Shown here piece by piece: positions 34,619-46,600 of a DNA stretch of 64,000 nt. The DNA comes from Porites lobata. Lineage: Eukaryota > Cnidaria > Anthozoa > Scleractinia > Poritidae. Location: contig CALNXK010000585.1 in NCBI GenBank assembly GCA_942486035.1, positions 10,001-74,000 on the forward strand, read 5' to 3'. Under the pieces are notes generated by a model, which searched no databases, was not told where the DNA came from, and saw nothing but the letters and a program-made list of their open reading frames with translations. The translations under genes and the position numbers were made by a program. The stretch's first letter is position 1. Each line of letters starts with the position of its first letter.

Positions 34619-37600
34619 ATGGTTCGCACAATCGAAGGTTTTCGACATCAGTTTGCTAGACTTGCAACAGCGTTAGCTACTTTAACTAGCACAAGCTGCC
34701 AAGGTAAGGACTCCCAATTATCATAACTTTTGTTATATTCCTTAATGCAAAACGGAGCTTTTTATATGGAGGTTATTGCCAGTACAATAATAAAAGCCTG
34801 GTGACGAAGAAGTAATGAGATCAACTCAGTGGACCCGTTTATTATACTGTGCTACTGGACGTAACATAAACGGTAGAAACCTTTATTTATTACACACATG
34901 CACAAAGCATACAGTGAACAGGTTATGCAATGGACTTGTTGAACTAGCAACTGTCGCGGAAACTAAGCGATGTTTCGGAGAATGAGTTTATAGCATCGAA
35001 ACAAACATATGCTGCGAAAACTGTAATATGAAACAAATGTTTCGAAGTCTAGCCACCTTGAAGAAACAATATTTCAAGAGAAAGTTTTCTCGCGAGTAAT
35101 ACACATGAAAAGTCCTTCAACTTCGTCGTTTTCTGTGAGATTACTCAGCTGGTCACCTACTGTAATTTGGCTCGATCAATACCAACGAGGCTCAAGTCTG
35201 TTTTCTAACAATGTTTCAGGGGCACCCAACGAGAATTTAGTTCCAAATCACTTAAACGTGGCATTGTTAAACGTATTTTAGTAGTTAAACGGTAGAGTAT
35301 AGGCATATTTTTATCCCCTAAAAATTTTTCCTCTTTTCGGATTTCCTAGCTGAAAGTCTAGTGATCCGAAAATTATAGGGACCAAAACTTACCTTTTCGA
35401 AAATTTCAGCCAGAAAAAAAAGACTCCCGAAATTTCTAGGTGACCTTTTAAGGGTACAAAATCCGTTAAAAATGGGCAATTATACCATTTTGCAGATGTT
35501 CGAAAATCCTAGGATTGGCAGGCAAGCAAGAAATTTTGCAACAGATTTTCCGAAAATTCTAGATCTCAATTCCTCTTCCGAACAGATATATTGCGAAAAT
35601 TGACGTTGACTGCCCCTGAATGTTTCTTCCGTCAGAAATATCAGGAAATGGACTTGGCGAAATAGTCTATGACTTATTCACACCAATACAAATCAAACGT
35701 GCCGGCCTGATCAGCAAGAGCCGCGAGAAGAGGGAAGAGGACCTCATATCAGTTATGAATAACACGATACAGGTGAGTTATTAAATCAAACCATTCCTGA
35801 CTCAATTTCCACATGGATGAAGAAGACAACATGATACACGACAGAGTGACACACATCATTAAGTCTATTATTATTTGAATATTCGTAGAACAATCACAAG
35901 TACTACACGTCACAATTTAATCCTGATGGCTGGCAAATGTGGATCGATCTTAGGAGTAAAGATGGAAGTGTTTTTGATGAGCATTTGTCGTCAGCCAAAC
36001 TCGCCGTCAAAGACATCAAACTGCCTTTTGAATTCCCATACTGTGGTCATTTGGTAACAAATGCAACCATAACAAGCGGTGGTAAGTAGGTTTTAGGTGC
36101 AAGCTTGCCTAGTCCCTGGCCTTCTCGGTTAATGCATTTCGGTGACGTATCCAAGACAAACGACCAAAAACTCGCTAGGACCACGTTACCCGAAACGCAT
36201 CGGCCGCTCGCGATAATGAGGCCTAGAGAATAGGCAAGGTGCAAGCTATGCCGACCATCAATTACAGCTTAATGGCTTTTGTGTGTGTGTGTGTGTGTGC
36301 CCAGGTTGCACAAGGTGGAAATATGACAGTCGGCACTGTTGGTAACCGAAATATAAGGATTTGTGTGGGCAAAAAAACCCGATTATTTCTGTAACCTACA
36401 AATAAGAAGAAATTCAAATAAAAACGGCCAACGTCGCTTACGCTTTGTGCGTTTCTTCTTTCTTGTGTGTGATTCCTAAGATGATTTACGCCCACTGCGT
36501 TTTATGGGTTTTATTGTAACCGGTTGGCTCTCTCTATAGATCTCTATTAATTAAGGATTATAAAAGGATTAAACTGGTTGCTAGGGGACCACACCGGAAT
36601 GAAGGAACACACCGTAACTAAGGTTGGTCAATTTTATTCAAATCGTTTCACATTCGTCGGGTTCAAAAACAATCCTTTTCCTCATAAAAATGTTTATCCT
36701 AGGCCCCGATATCCCTTTTGGTTCGAATACCCATATAGTTTAAAATAATTTGAGCTTGGAACACCTGTGGTATGTGTAGATTGCGTGCAAATTTAATTTT
36801 TCGGTTTTTTCCTCTTTAGCATCACATTCGTACCCAGGTTTTTAAATTAGGGAGTTTAAGATACTCCGACTACGGACTACGGCTACGGATAAACATGCTA
36901 CTGCGCATGATCAAAACCACGTGACTGTTCATTTTTCCCGCGTAGTCCTGCGGCTACGGTGAGTTGTTGAGCTGTTTCGCGTAGTCGGGACTACGGAGAA
37001 CATTTTGCTCGTATTTTGCCGTCTCGGTAATTCAAGAATCTCGTCTTTTCGAAAAGGTTCAATTTGCCTGCTTTAAGTGAGAGGGAAGCGAAATATGTAA
37101 GTTGTGTCTAATTTCTGCTCAGATTTACGCTTTTAATCCACCGTTGTGGCTACATTTTTATCTAGCTAAGCTCATATTTAAAGAAGCTTAGCTGTTTATA
37201 CGCAGAATTCCGATTGATGGCCGAGGAGAAGAGAAATCATGCAGGTAATTTACTTTCTCTTCACACTTGAAAAGTTTCAATGTTTGTTCGAACTGATTAG
37301 TGTGTCTTTCTACTTGTGTGACCTTTGTTTATGCGAGTTTTTGTATCGCATTTGCTGAATGAAAATGATGTAAACATCTTCGAGACAATCGAAACTGGGC
37401 ATTTCAATACTTCAAACTACATCAGATCAGTAGTCGGAGAAGTCCATCTTCTAAATCTAATAAATGAGCTATTACTATTTCTGTCTATTTCTTTAATATT
37501 TTACATAAGTATTCATGGGCGAAAAAAATAAAACCTGTGCAACCAAAACTTTGTTTACCAATTTCACCCGAGCTACGGTGATGGAACAAGGAGTAAAGTT

Positions 37601-40600
37601 GTAGGCGAATCAACTTGTACGCGAATCGACGTGTACGTAATTGCTTCCTTCAAGTATGGAAGAATTTGTTCATTGTTCTAAAGATAAGATCACATGCAAA
37701 ACTGACTTGCATTTTTGTGAACTGTGGTGAAAACAAGAAAATTTTTGCGTGTTGTTTCCCTCTCCGCCTCTCCGCCTCTTCTCTCGTAGTCTGCCGTCTG
37801 TAGTGGAATCTTAACGTTCTATATTTGCACGACTCAACCCAGTGCTACAAACAAACGACAACGCTCGTCCAGCCGTAGTTCGTAGTCCGTAGTCTGCGTA
37901 TCTTAAACTCCCTATTATCCGACGAAGAAGACGGCTGCACTGCAGCCTTATTGGGCATGAGTGCCAGGCTCGGCGAATGACCACAAAGAACAAGTGGCGG
38001 TACAGTCCATCTCCAGCTGGAAATCAAAATAAACTCCTCTTGCTATGGCATATGAAGCGCATTTTTAATGTCTCCAAAATTTTTCGTTTTAGGATTTATC
38101 AATTTGGGAGCATCAATAAAGCGCCAGATAGCAAATTTCCAATTTGTGGCTCCATTAATGGCGTTCTTCAATCCCTCACTTAATGACACAAGCACTGTGC
38201 ATTACTTTGGTGATGGTGAGTATCTATCTACCCACATATCTTTGATTTTCTTTGGAAGTAGGTTACTAGACCTTACTACATTGTTCTATTCCAAACGCAA
38301 GCTGTACGTCAGCCTTGTCTGTGCAACAAAACTTGAAAAACCAAAGCATCAACTTCCTTGAACTTATGACCGAAAAACTAACCAGTACAAACCAGTACTG
38401 CATATAACGTATATTGCAATATACTATAGTATCAGTGACACCAGTGAGTTAGTAAACTATGCCGTAAAGTCGGTAGCATGACTGCAGCGTACTTACGCGT
38501 TCCTTTTTATACACACCTGTATTGCGCGTATTTCTTCGGTTGAATTTGTTGAGTCTTGTGGTACACAGTTTCAGTAGCAACCATACCTTGAAAATTAGGG
38601 CTCCCAATGAAAACAGGAGAGTAAGCTTCCAACCTCTTTTAAGCCACCATGATACTCCAAAGAGAGGGCTAAATACAAGAACTGATACAGTAGCCGCTGT
38701 CTCCCCCTACAAGAAAGGAACACTACCTATAAGTATCTGATCATCATGTTATATGAGGGGTCTGTGCTACTGCTCTTTCATTATGGCACTTCTGTGCGCG
38801 AAAAATCGTGATAAACCACAGCTTTTAAATAAACGCATTTTGAAATTTATTGTTACTTATGCAAATTCTAGTTATGAAGAATTGCTAAACATGGCTAAGA
38901 CAACATCGATATCCTTGTACAGTGGAAGAAATCACAAAATGCTTATTGTAGTGTTTAAAAGCTTACTTGTCTCTGCGTATCTTACGAGAAGCTGTTCCCT
39001 CTTTGCAGCTCTAAATATCTTTTGAGAGGGAATAATGTACCGAGTTTACCTGAACCTAAGACAACCACTTGTGGACTCGAGTCCATCACGTACGAAGCTG
39101 CAAAGCTTTGGAACTCACTTAAAGACGACATGAGACAAATAATATCAATCGATGACTTTCAAAATTCCTTAAGAAATTTGAATTCTCATTAAAATTAGTT
39201 TCGTATGTTTTTTACTAACTTTAATAATTTTCAGTAAGCTTTACTTCTATTTTGTTCGGAAATATTAGCTCAAAAGAGCTACTTCAGTAAATTCGAATTC
39301 AAATAATGTTTATGTATGTATTTGTATGTATGTATGTTCCTAACTAAGATAAAATTTATCATTCGAGCTGCCAGACGGAGTTTATTTACAAGGACTATGA
39401 TAAAAAACAGGGGGCCATTCAAGAGAAAAAAATATTTTTCCAGCAGGAAATGAGACCTTGACCTATCAAAAGACGAAAAAAGGAAAAACAAACGTTACTC
39501 TTATCAACTTAAGGACTGGGGCTCTTATACAAAGCTATTTTTGAGTAACCTGTGTTGGAATTTTGTTGTGCCCTCGCGGCGAGAGAAGTGCCAGGTTTTG
39601 TACGTTCCTCCTTATCCTAACTTGGATGCTTGTTTGCTTCTCTGTTGTAGGACAAACATTTATTGTACAGTGGTCTAACATTCTTCTACATGAAAATCCT
39701 CAAGGTAAAAGCGTCATGTTGTGAAAGAAAAATGCAAAGCTTAAAAGGTTTTTTTTTAATTTCATGTTTGCTTCATTTCAGCCGGTGGTTTCACCTTTCA
39801 GTGTACGCTTAATAAAACAGGTGAAATTGTCTTCTCTTATCACCAGGTAAAATTCATTATATTTTACATTTACTGTGAATTAATCGTATAAACATAACAA
39901 CTTTCTTTAATTTTCCAGACATGTTTCGACGGTACATCCGTCATCTTCAGTGTTACATATTTTGAAATCGCCGTTGAATTTAAAGCGCGCGCGATCTTAC
40001 AAAGTTCGTTACATTGCGTTGTCAATATTGCGTGCTAAAACAAAGTTAAATGAGTGACGCTTCGTTCTTTACAGGGAGAGAGTCAGGTTAATGTGTTTCA
40101 CCTGCTGGTTGAGATCTTTAAAATCCCTTACGTTGGGCACTTCTCAGTCACGGCACAGAGGAGTATACGCAAACTTGCTAACCGGTTATGTAAACCTATT
40201 GATTTAAGGCTAGTCTTTACTACTTTCAAAGTCAGGAATCTTTTTATTGTGAACGATGCTGTCCCTGAGGGGCTACGCACGCGTGTGGTCTATAAATTTT
40301 CGTGTGCAAGTTGTAATGCTTGTTATGTTGGTGAAACCAGCCGACACTTCTCCACACGAGTGCGCAAGCACTTACTTTCAGATAGGTCTTCGAACGTTTT
40401 TAATCATCTGCAGGGTTCAGAGTTTTGTAGAGCATCCTGCACACCGGATTGCTTCGAGATCCTAGACTCTGCAGCCACTAAGTACCAAGTGAAGCTTAAG
40501 GAATCCATGTTTATAAAATGGGAGAAGCCCGATGTCAACCAACAGGTGAAACACATTAACCTGACTCTCTCCCTGTAAAGAACTAAGCGTCACTCATTTA

Positions 40601-43600
40601 ACTTTGTTTTAGCACGCAATATTGACAACGCAATGTAACGAACTTTGTAAGATCGCGCGCGCTTTAAATTCAACGGCGATTTCAAAATATGTAACACTGA
40701 AGATGACGGATGTACCGTCGAAACATGTCTGGAAAATTAAAGAAAGTTGTTACGTTTATACGACTATCTATATTGTTGCTGCTATCTAGACACTGTGAAT
40801 TAAGGTTTGAACTCAGGAGTCATTTCATAGTTCGTTAACCGATATCAATGTACTATATTCAAACTCGGTTCAAGAATTAAAATAACTGGTTAACATGAGT
40901 CATCTATGCAATATTTAGCTCCGTGTAAGACATACGTTGTAGCGTCCACTCATAGCTACTTGAAACTGTACTTTAATCAGTTGTTCACTTGCTCGTTCGT
41001 TTCTAATCTGCACATAACTTGTATTCATTCCATTCACAAATTGCACGTGAAAGAGAAAGATTCGCTGAAATAACAACAACGCGACTATTACAAAGATGAT
41101 ATTGACCGAATAACCGAAAATACTGCATACTTACAAGTTATTGTGCCTTCTTAATGGAAAGGAAAACTTGTCCTAACGAAACGACAGTATAACTCCTGTA
41201 GCGACGAAATTCACCCTTGTTTACGGACCTTTATTTCCAATACTGCAAGGACGGCTACAATCTTGAATCGTGACAATACACGAAGACAATGTTCCAAACA
41301 ATACAGTCGTCAATGCGTCGAAACCGATCAATTTTGTTCGTTACTTCGAGTGAATGCCCTAGCTGCAAACACTCGCCGAAACGTATCAAAAGGCAACTAA
41401 AAACAAAGTCACATGACCTCTAAAGGCGGGAAAACAAACGAAACAGGGGACCCAGCCGCTACAACTCCATAACAAAACATGTGCTTTCGTGGGAAAGAGC
41501 GCCCGCGATATTTTGTGCGCGGTCTCCGAAGACCACACCATATAACGTTTATTTTCTGTCTCTTACACGCTCCCCCCCGAAAGACGACTGGGGAGTCTTT
41601 CTACTTTAGCACAAACTAGTACTGAGCGTACAAAAAACTAGTCGAAACTATCCGATCAGTACAAAGTTCCTCAAAAGTTCCCTCAGTTATCTGAACCTTT
41701 CGGAACAGTTCAGACACTTCTCGGTGCCCTTCCTACACACATGAACTGGTAGCTTCAAAGAGGTTTTGGCCGCTGTTCCAAGCCACCTAGTAACTGCTCG
41801 TCCAATAGACAGAGCTTCCGGACATCTCTGCGGTACGCTCTGTCCGCTGTTCTGACGACAACTTGGCGTACCATGCCTTCGCTATCAGGAAAGGTTTGCT
41901 CGACCAAGCCCTTTGGCCACTGACCCCGGGGCAAATTCTTGTCTGCAAGCAACACTAAATCTCCTGCTATAAAGTTTGGCTTAGGTTGTAACCACTTCTG
42001 GCGTTCTTGGAGCGTTGGCAGATATTCCCTTGTCCACCTCTGCCAAAATTCATTTGCGAGAAGATGAACGTGCTTCCATCTGGCTTTGAATCGATCTGAC
42101 TCCTTGAATAAATCTGGGGATGAAGACGGGTTTCGGCGCAACAGAAGGATATGGTTCGGCGTCAGTGCTTCCAAATCCTTTGGATCATCAGAGACCGGCG
42201 TGATTGGCCTGTCATTCAAAATCTTCTCTACTTCAATGAGGAATGTTTTCAGGGTTTCTTCGTCTACGAGGCGTTCTCCCACCATAGAATGAGGGATCCG
42301 TCTGATAGACCGTATAAGTCTCTCCCATGCGCCGCCTTGGTGACTGGCCGTGGGTGGGTTAAATTTCCACTCAATTCCTCTCCTGGTCAACTTCAACTGA
42401 ATCTTCTCCTGATCCCACACCTTTAAAGCGTTGACGACGTCCAATTCAGCTCCTCTAAAATTAGTACCATTGTTACTATAGATAATACCTGGGGGGCCTC
42501 TTCTACCAACGAAGCGCAAAACGGCATTGATAAAACTGTCAGTGGAGAGGTTGTTAACTAACCTTTATGTGAACTGCTCGATATCTTAAGCAAGTGAAGA
42601 TGCAGCCGTAACGTTTGTTCAGAGAAGGGTCTCTCCTTGATCTTGTGTTAGGTCCTATCTTCACGTAGAGGGGGCCGAAGTAATCCAACCCAACTGCAGC
42701 AAATGGATATACGAGCCTGTGACTGTCCAAAGACACTCTAACAACTGGAAGTGGTGCTGTCACTTGTTCTCCTAACTTGGCGTTCTGACGTTTGCACACA
42801 TGACACTTGCCAAGAACTTGCTTTATCGTGGAAACTGCATTCACGATCCAATAGCGCTGCCTAATTTCGGCCAGATCTTGATAGGTTCCTACGTGTCCAT
42901 TCAAGTGATGATAGTGGCGGATTATCAACTCAGACACGGGGTGCTTTGCTGGCAGTATCATCGGGTGCTTGGCATCATATGGCAAACTCGAGTGATTCAA
43001 TCTTCCGCCGACACGTATGATTCCTTCATCTTCGAATGGCTTAAGTCTGGCTAGTCTGCCTTTGATGACTGTTTCACTTTTCTCATCAGCAAATGACTGT
43101 TCCTGGAAGAACTTCACAATTTTCTTCTCCGCTTTGTCCACGTCATGGATCGATAAGGTTTTAGGACTATACTTCACACTTCTATCTTTGTCCTTCTGGC
43201 ACGGTCTGTTGAAGGCTCTACATAACCACCCAACTATTCTTCTCAATCGATTCCACGACGAATATCGTTGGAACAAAATGCTCCAGAAATCCGCATGAAC
43301 TGTGGATGCTCCAACAGTGACTTTCTCCTTTTTCACTCCTTCGTCTGTATCTAGGAGGTCTCCCAATTCCTCTGGAGGCTGCGGGGGCCAATCTTCAACT
43401 TCTCTCCACAAGAATTCTGGACCACGGCGCCACCTTTCCAGTTTTCCGGTCTCCGAGGCCTTGATCCCTCGGGAAGCATAATCCGCAGGATTGAGCTCTG
43501 ATCGTACATGCCGCCACTGCCCTGGATCTGATTCTTGACGTATGACAGCTACCCGGTTTGCGACGAAGGTTACAAATCTTCGTACTTCATTGGCAATGTA

Positions 43601-46600
43601 CTTGAGAATTATCATAGAATCAGTCCAGTAAGTCACACTGTTAATCTCCAGTCTTCCTTCTAACTCTCTCGTTATGACCTTGTTGACTTTCGTTGCTAGA
43701 GTAGCCGCTGTCAACTCCAGCTTTGGTACTGTTACAGCACTTTTCAAGGGTTTCACGCGAGACTTCCCCATTACGAAATAGCAATGAATTTGCCCCTGAC
43801 TGTTAACAAGACGTAAATAAGAGGCTGTCCCATAACCATGCTCTGGGATGCGTCGGCGAAATGATGAAGCTCTACATGTTTCACTTCACCGAAGTCCTTT
43901 GGCTTACAACATCGAGGAATACTGAATCCTTGCAAGCTCATAAGCCTTTCTCTCCAACTCTTCCAATGTTCACACAATTCTCTTGGGAGCTTCTCATTCC
44001 AATCCAACTTTAGTTTGCACAATTCCTTATTCATTTCTCTTCCAGGTAAGAGTAGGGGGCTGGCCAATCCGAGCGGGTCATACACCGTTGCAATAGATGA
44101 TAAGACACCTTTCCGATTCTCTGGACGCTCCTTGTCATTCACAACAAAGTCAATGGTGTCATGTTCAACATTCCAGTGGATTCCTAGTGCTCTATCTATA
44201 GGCAAACTTTCTGATTTCAAATCTAAACTCTTAATGGTGGGTGCTCTTTCCTCCACCGGGAACGCTGACAACACGCTGCGAGAACTGGAAATCCATTTTG
44301 TCAATTCAAAGCCTCCTCTCGCAGGTAACTCCTGGAGCTGCTTACTGACTTGTACTGCGCGTTCTGAATCAGCAAAGGATTTAAGCAAGTCATCTACGTA
44401 GAAATCCTTAAGAACGGCGTCAACTGCCTCTTGGGAGAAGTCTTTCTCATTATCCTTAGCCGTCTTTCTCAGGGCGTATCCTGCTACGCTCGGCGAGGAC
44501 TTTGCTCCAAAAATGTGCACGAGCATTTGGTAAGTCTTCGTTCCCTTTGACTGGTCACCATTCGGCCACCATAAATAACACAACGCTCCACGATCTTCTG
44601 GTGCTACGAAGACCTGGTGAAACATTCTCTTAATATCTGCCGTAACTGCAACGTCATCTACTCGGAATCTCAGGATCACTCCTATCAGGGTGCTGGTGTT
44701 TTCAGGGCCTCTCAAAAGTTGCTCATTCAAAGACGTTCCACCACTCCTTGAGGCACAATCAAACACTACCCGCGGTTCTTCGGGTTTTCTAGGATGCCAC
44801 ACCGCGTGATGAGGAAGGTACCATAGCGGCTTAAGCACTGGGACTTCGTCATCAGGTACCCGTCGTGATGCTCCCTCGGTCAGGTACTTGTCCATTACGC
44901 CACAGTACTTTCGGTGGAAAACTGGATCCTTCCGCATCTTTCTCTGTAGCCAACTTAACCTGCTTGTGGCCGTCGACAGACTCTCAGGAAGGTCAGGCTT
45001 CTCTTGGCGAAAAGGAAGCTTAAGCTGATAGTGTCCGTTCACTAAGGTCGCTGACTGATCCATAAGTTCCTGTGCTTTACGGTCCTCAACAGACATGCCT
45101 TCCTCAGCATTGGCATCAGCTTCAACAAATTCCTCATCATACATGCGCTCTAGCTCAACGCTTAAGCTATCTTGGCCGGTGCGAGTAAAGTTTATGTGAA
45201 CACGGTCCTTAAGAGGCGGTCCGTGTAAGAACCGACCACTCGAATTTCCGTGGGAAACAGAATTCCTTCATTTTTTTTTCTGCGACATAATTAGCCCATT
45301 CCATTAACAAATATCGAATTTGTTTGGCTCATAGTGCTTTTTTAAAAAAAAATTGGGCGGCGATTCGCCTGGACGGTCCAAAGCTGTCATGATCGTCTTT
45401 TTTAAGGTCAAATTTAAGCGTTTTGTTCAAGGCTCGCAAAAATTTCGCATTTATCCAAATAGCATAAAACAAAAGTATGATTTTGATTCATGCTTCCTTT
45501 ATTCAAACAAGGTAAAATATTTAAATTCTGACCCCCCAAAAAAGGAATTATGATGTTTTGAAAATACCACGTAAAGCGTCCTTGAAAAAAATGCGCGGTT
45601 ATCCTAGTTTTGAAATGAGCTCTTTTTAAAAGTCTGACGTTATCTGGAGTCTTGGTCACTATCCCTGTTCAGTAATAGGGCTCGTGTATCGAAATCAAGA
45701 AAAACATTTTTGGGCACTGTTGATTCCGAAGCACAAGAGTTCGATAAAGTTGGGTAACAATCTACTGTAATTGTGCGTATGACGTAATTTACGCATTTTC
45801 TTGATTCCGAACTTTCCTACTATAAAACTAAAAATCATTACTGTCAGGGAGCAACTATTTTCAAAACTAACTTAATGCTGGGGACAAACAGTGAATATCT
45901 TAAAATCCACTACATATTGTCCTAAATTAAAATTGGGATGTTCCAAAAAAACGTAGCAGCTCCGGTGAATGTTGCTATGTCAAGTTGGGGCTAAACAGTT
46001 GAGAAATTTCGTTGAAATAAACGGGCTAGAACGGTAAAAAAAATTTAAAACACATTGTGAATAGATTTACCGCGTAATTACCACCTCAAAAGTTATGTCA
46101 CGATCCAGCAAAGAAATAGTTTACCAAAATGTACCGAATTTTCTAGCCACAAGTTTTTGCGTGCAGACGACATCATTTATATTGTGTCTGAGGATGTCAA
46201 TTTCAGATTTCAGTTTGCAGTGCAAAACATGTTGAATGTTATTTTATCGAAGCTGAAACTACTTATCAGGCTTAACGAGGTAAAATAAACAAGGTACAAA
46301 AAACTGGCTACTTTTAAGAATAAAAAGGTTTTGCTGGGTTACTAAAAATTTCTTCAAGTTTTTAATTCAATTTAAGTTAATTTTTCTGGCGTCGTTCACT
46401 TAATTTAATATCGTATGCAAATTTGCAACACAAAACGTAGAGCGTATTTACAGTGTGCCGAGATAACCTTCGCAGATAGAATGGCTGCATTTTGTTCTTT
46501 TTCCGCATTAACAGGCGGAAAATGCGGAAGTAATCGAGGATATGTCGATTTTGTTTGCTTGAATAGTTGCAACGCTGACATTAGTTCACACCTAATGAAT

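Larger units (their letters stand above)
39884..40791 (+). mobile_element. Penelope-like element remnant with inverted terminal repeats
   Basis: Two nearly identical 191-bp repeats in inverted orientation (39885-40075 and 40571-40762) enclose about 495 bp encoding a GIY-YIG endonuclease. A 12-bp direct repeat ACTGTGAATTAA at 39872-39883 and 40792-40803 marks the insertion. The reverse transcriptase is absent, so this is a 5'-truncated copy. Penelope-like elements are known to carry terminal repeats (pLTRs) in direct or inverted arrangement and to contain hammerhead ribozymes. The insertion starts 37 bp after the exon 6 splice donor of the second PLXDC-like gene. Confidence 0.85.

Noticed and set aside
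35290..35600. Repeated CGAAAATT phrases in intron 1 of the second PLXDC-like gene
   Set aside because: Looks like a diverged dispersed repeat, but neither inverted ends nor a duplication could be found.
44015..44401. 128-codon plus-strand ORF
   Set aside because: Antisense shadow of the BEL reverse transcriptase.
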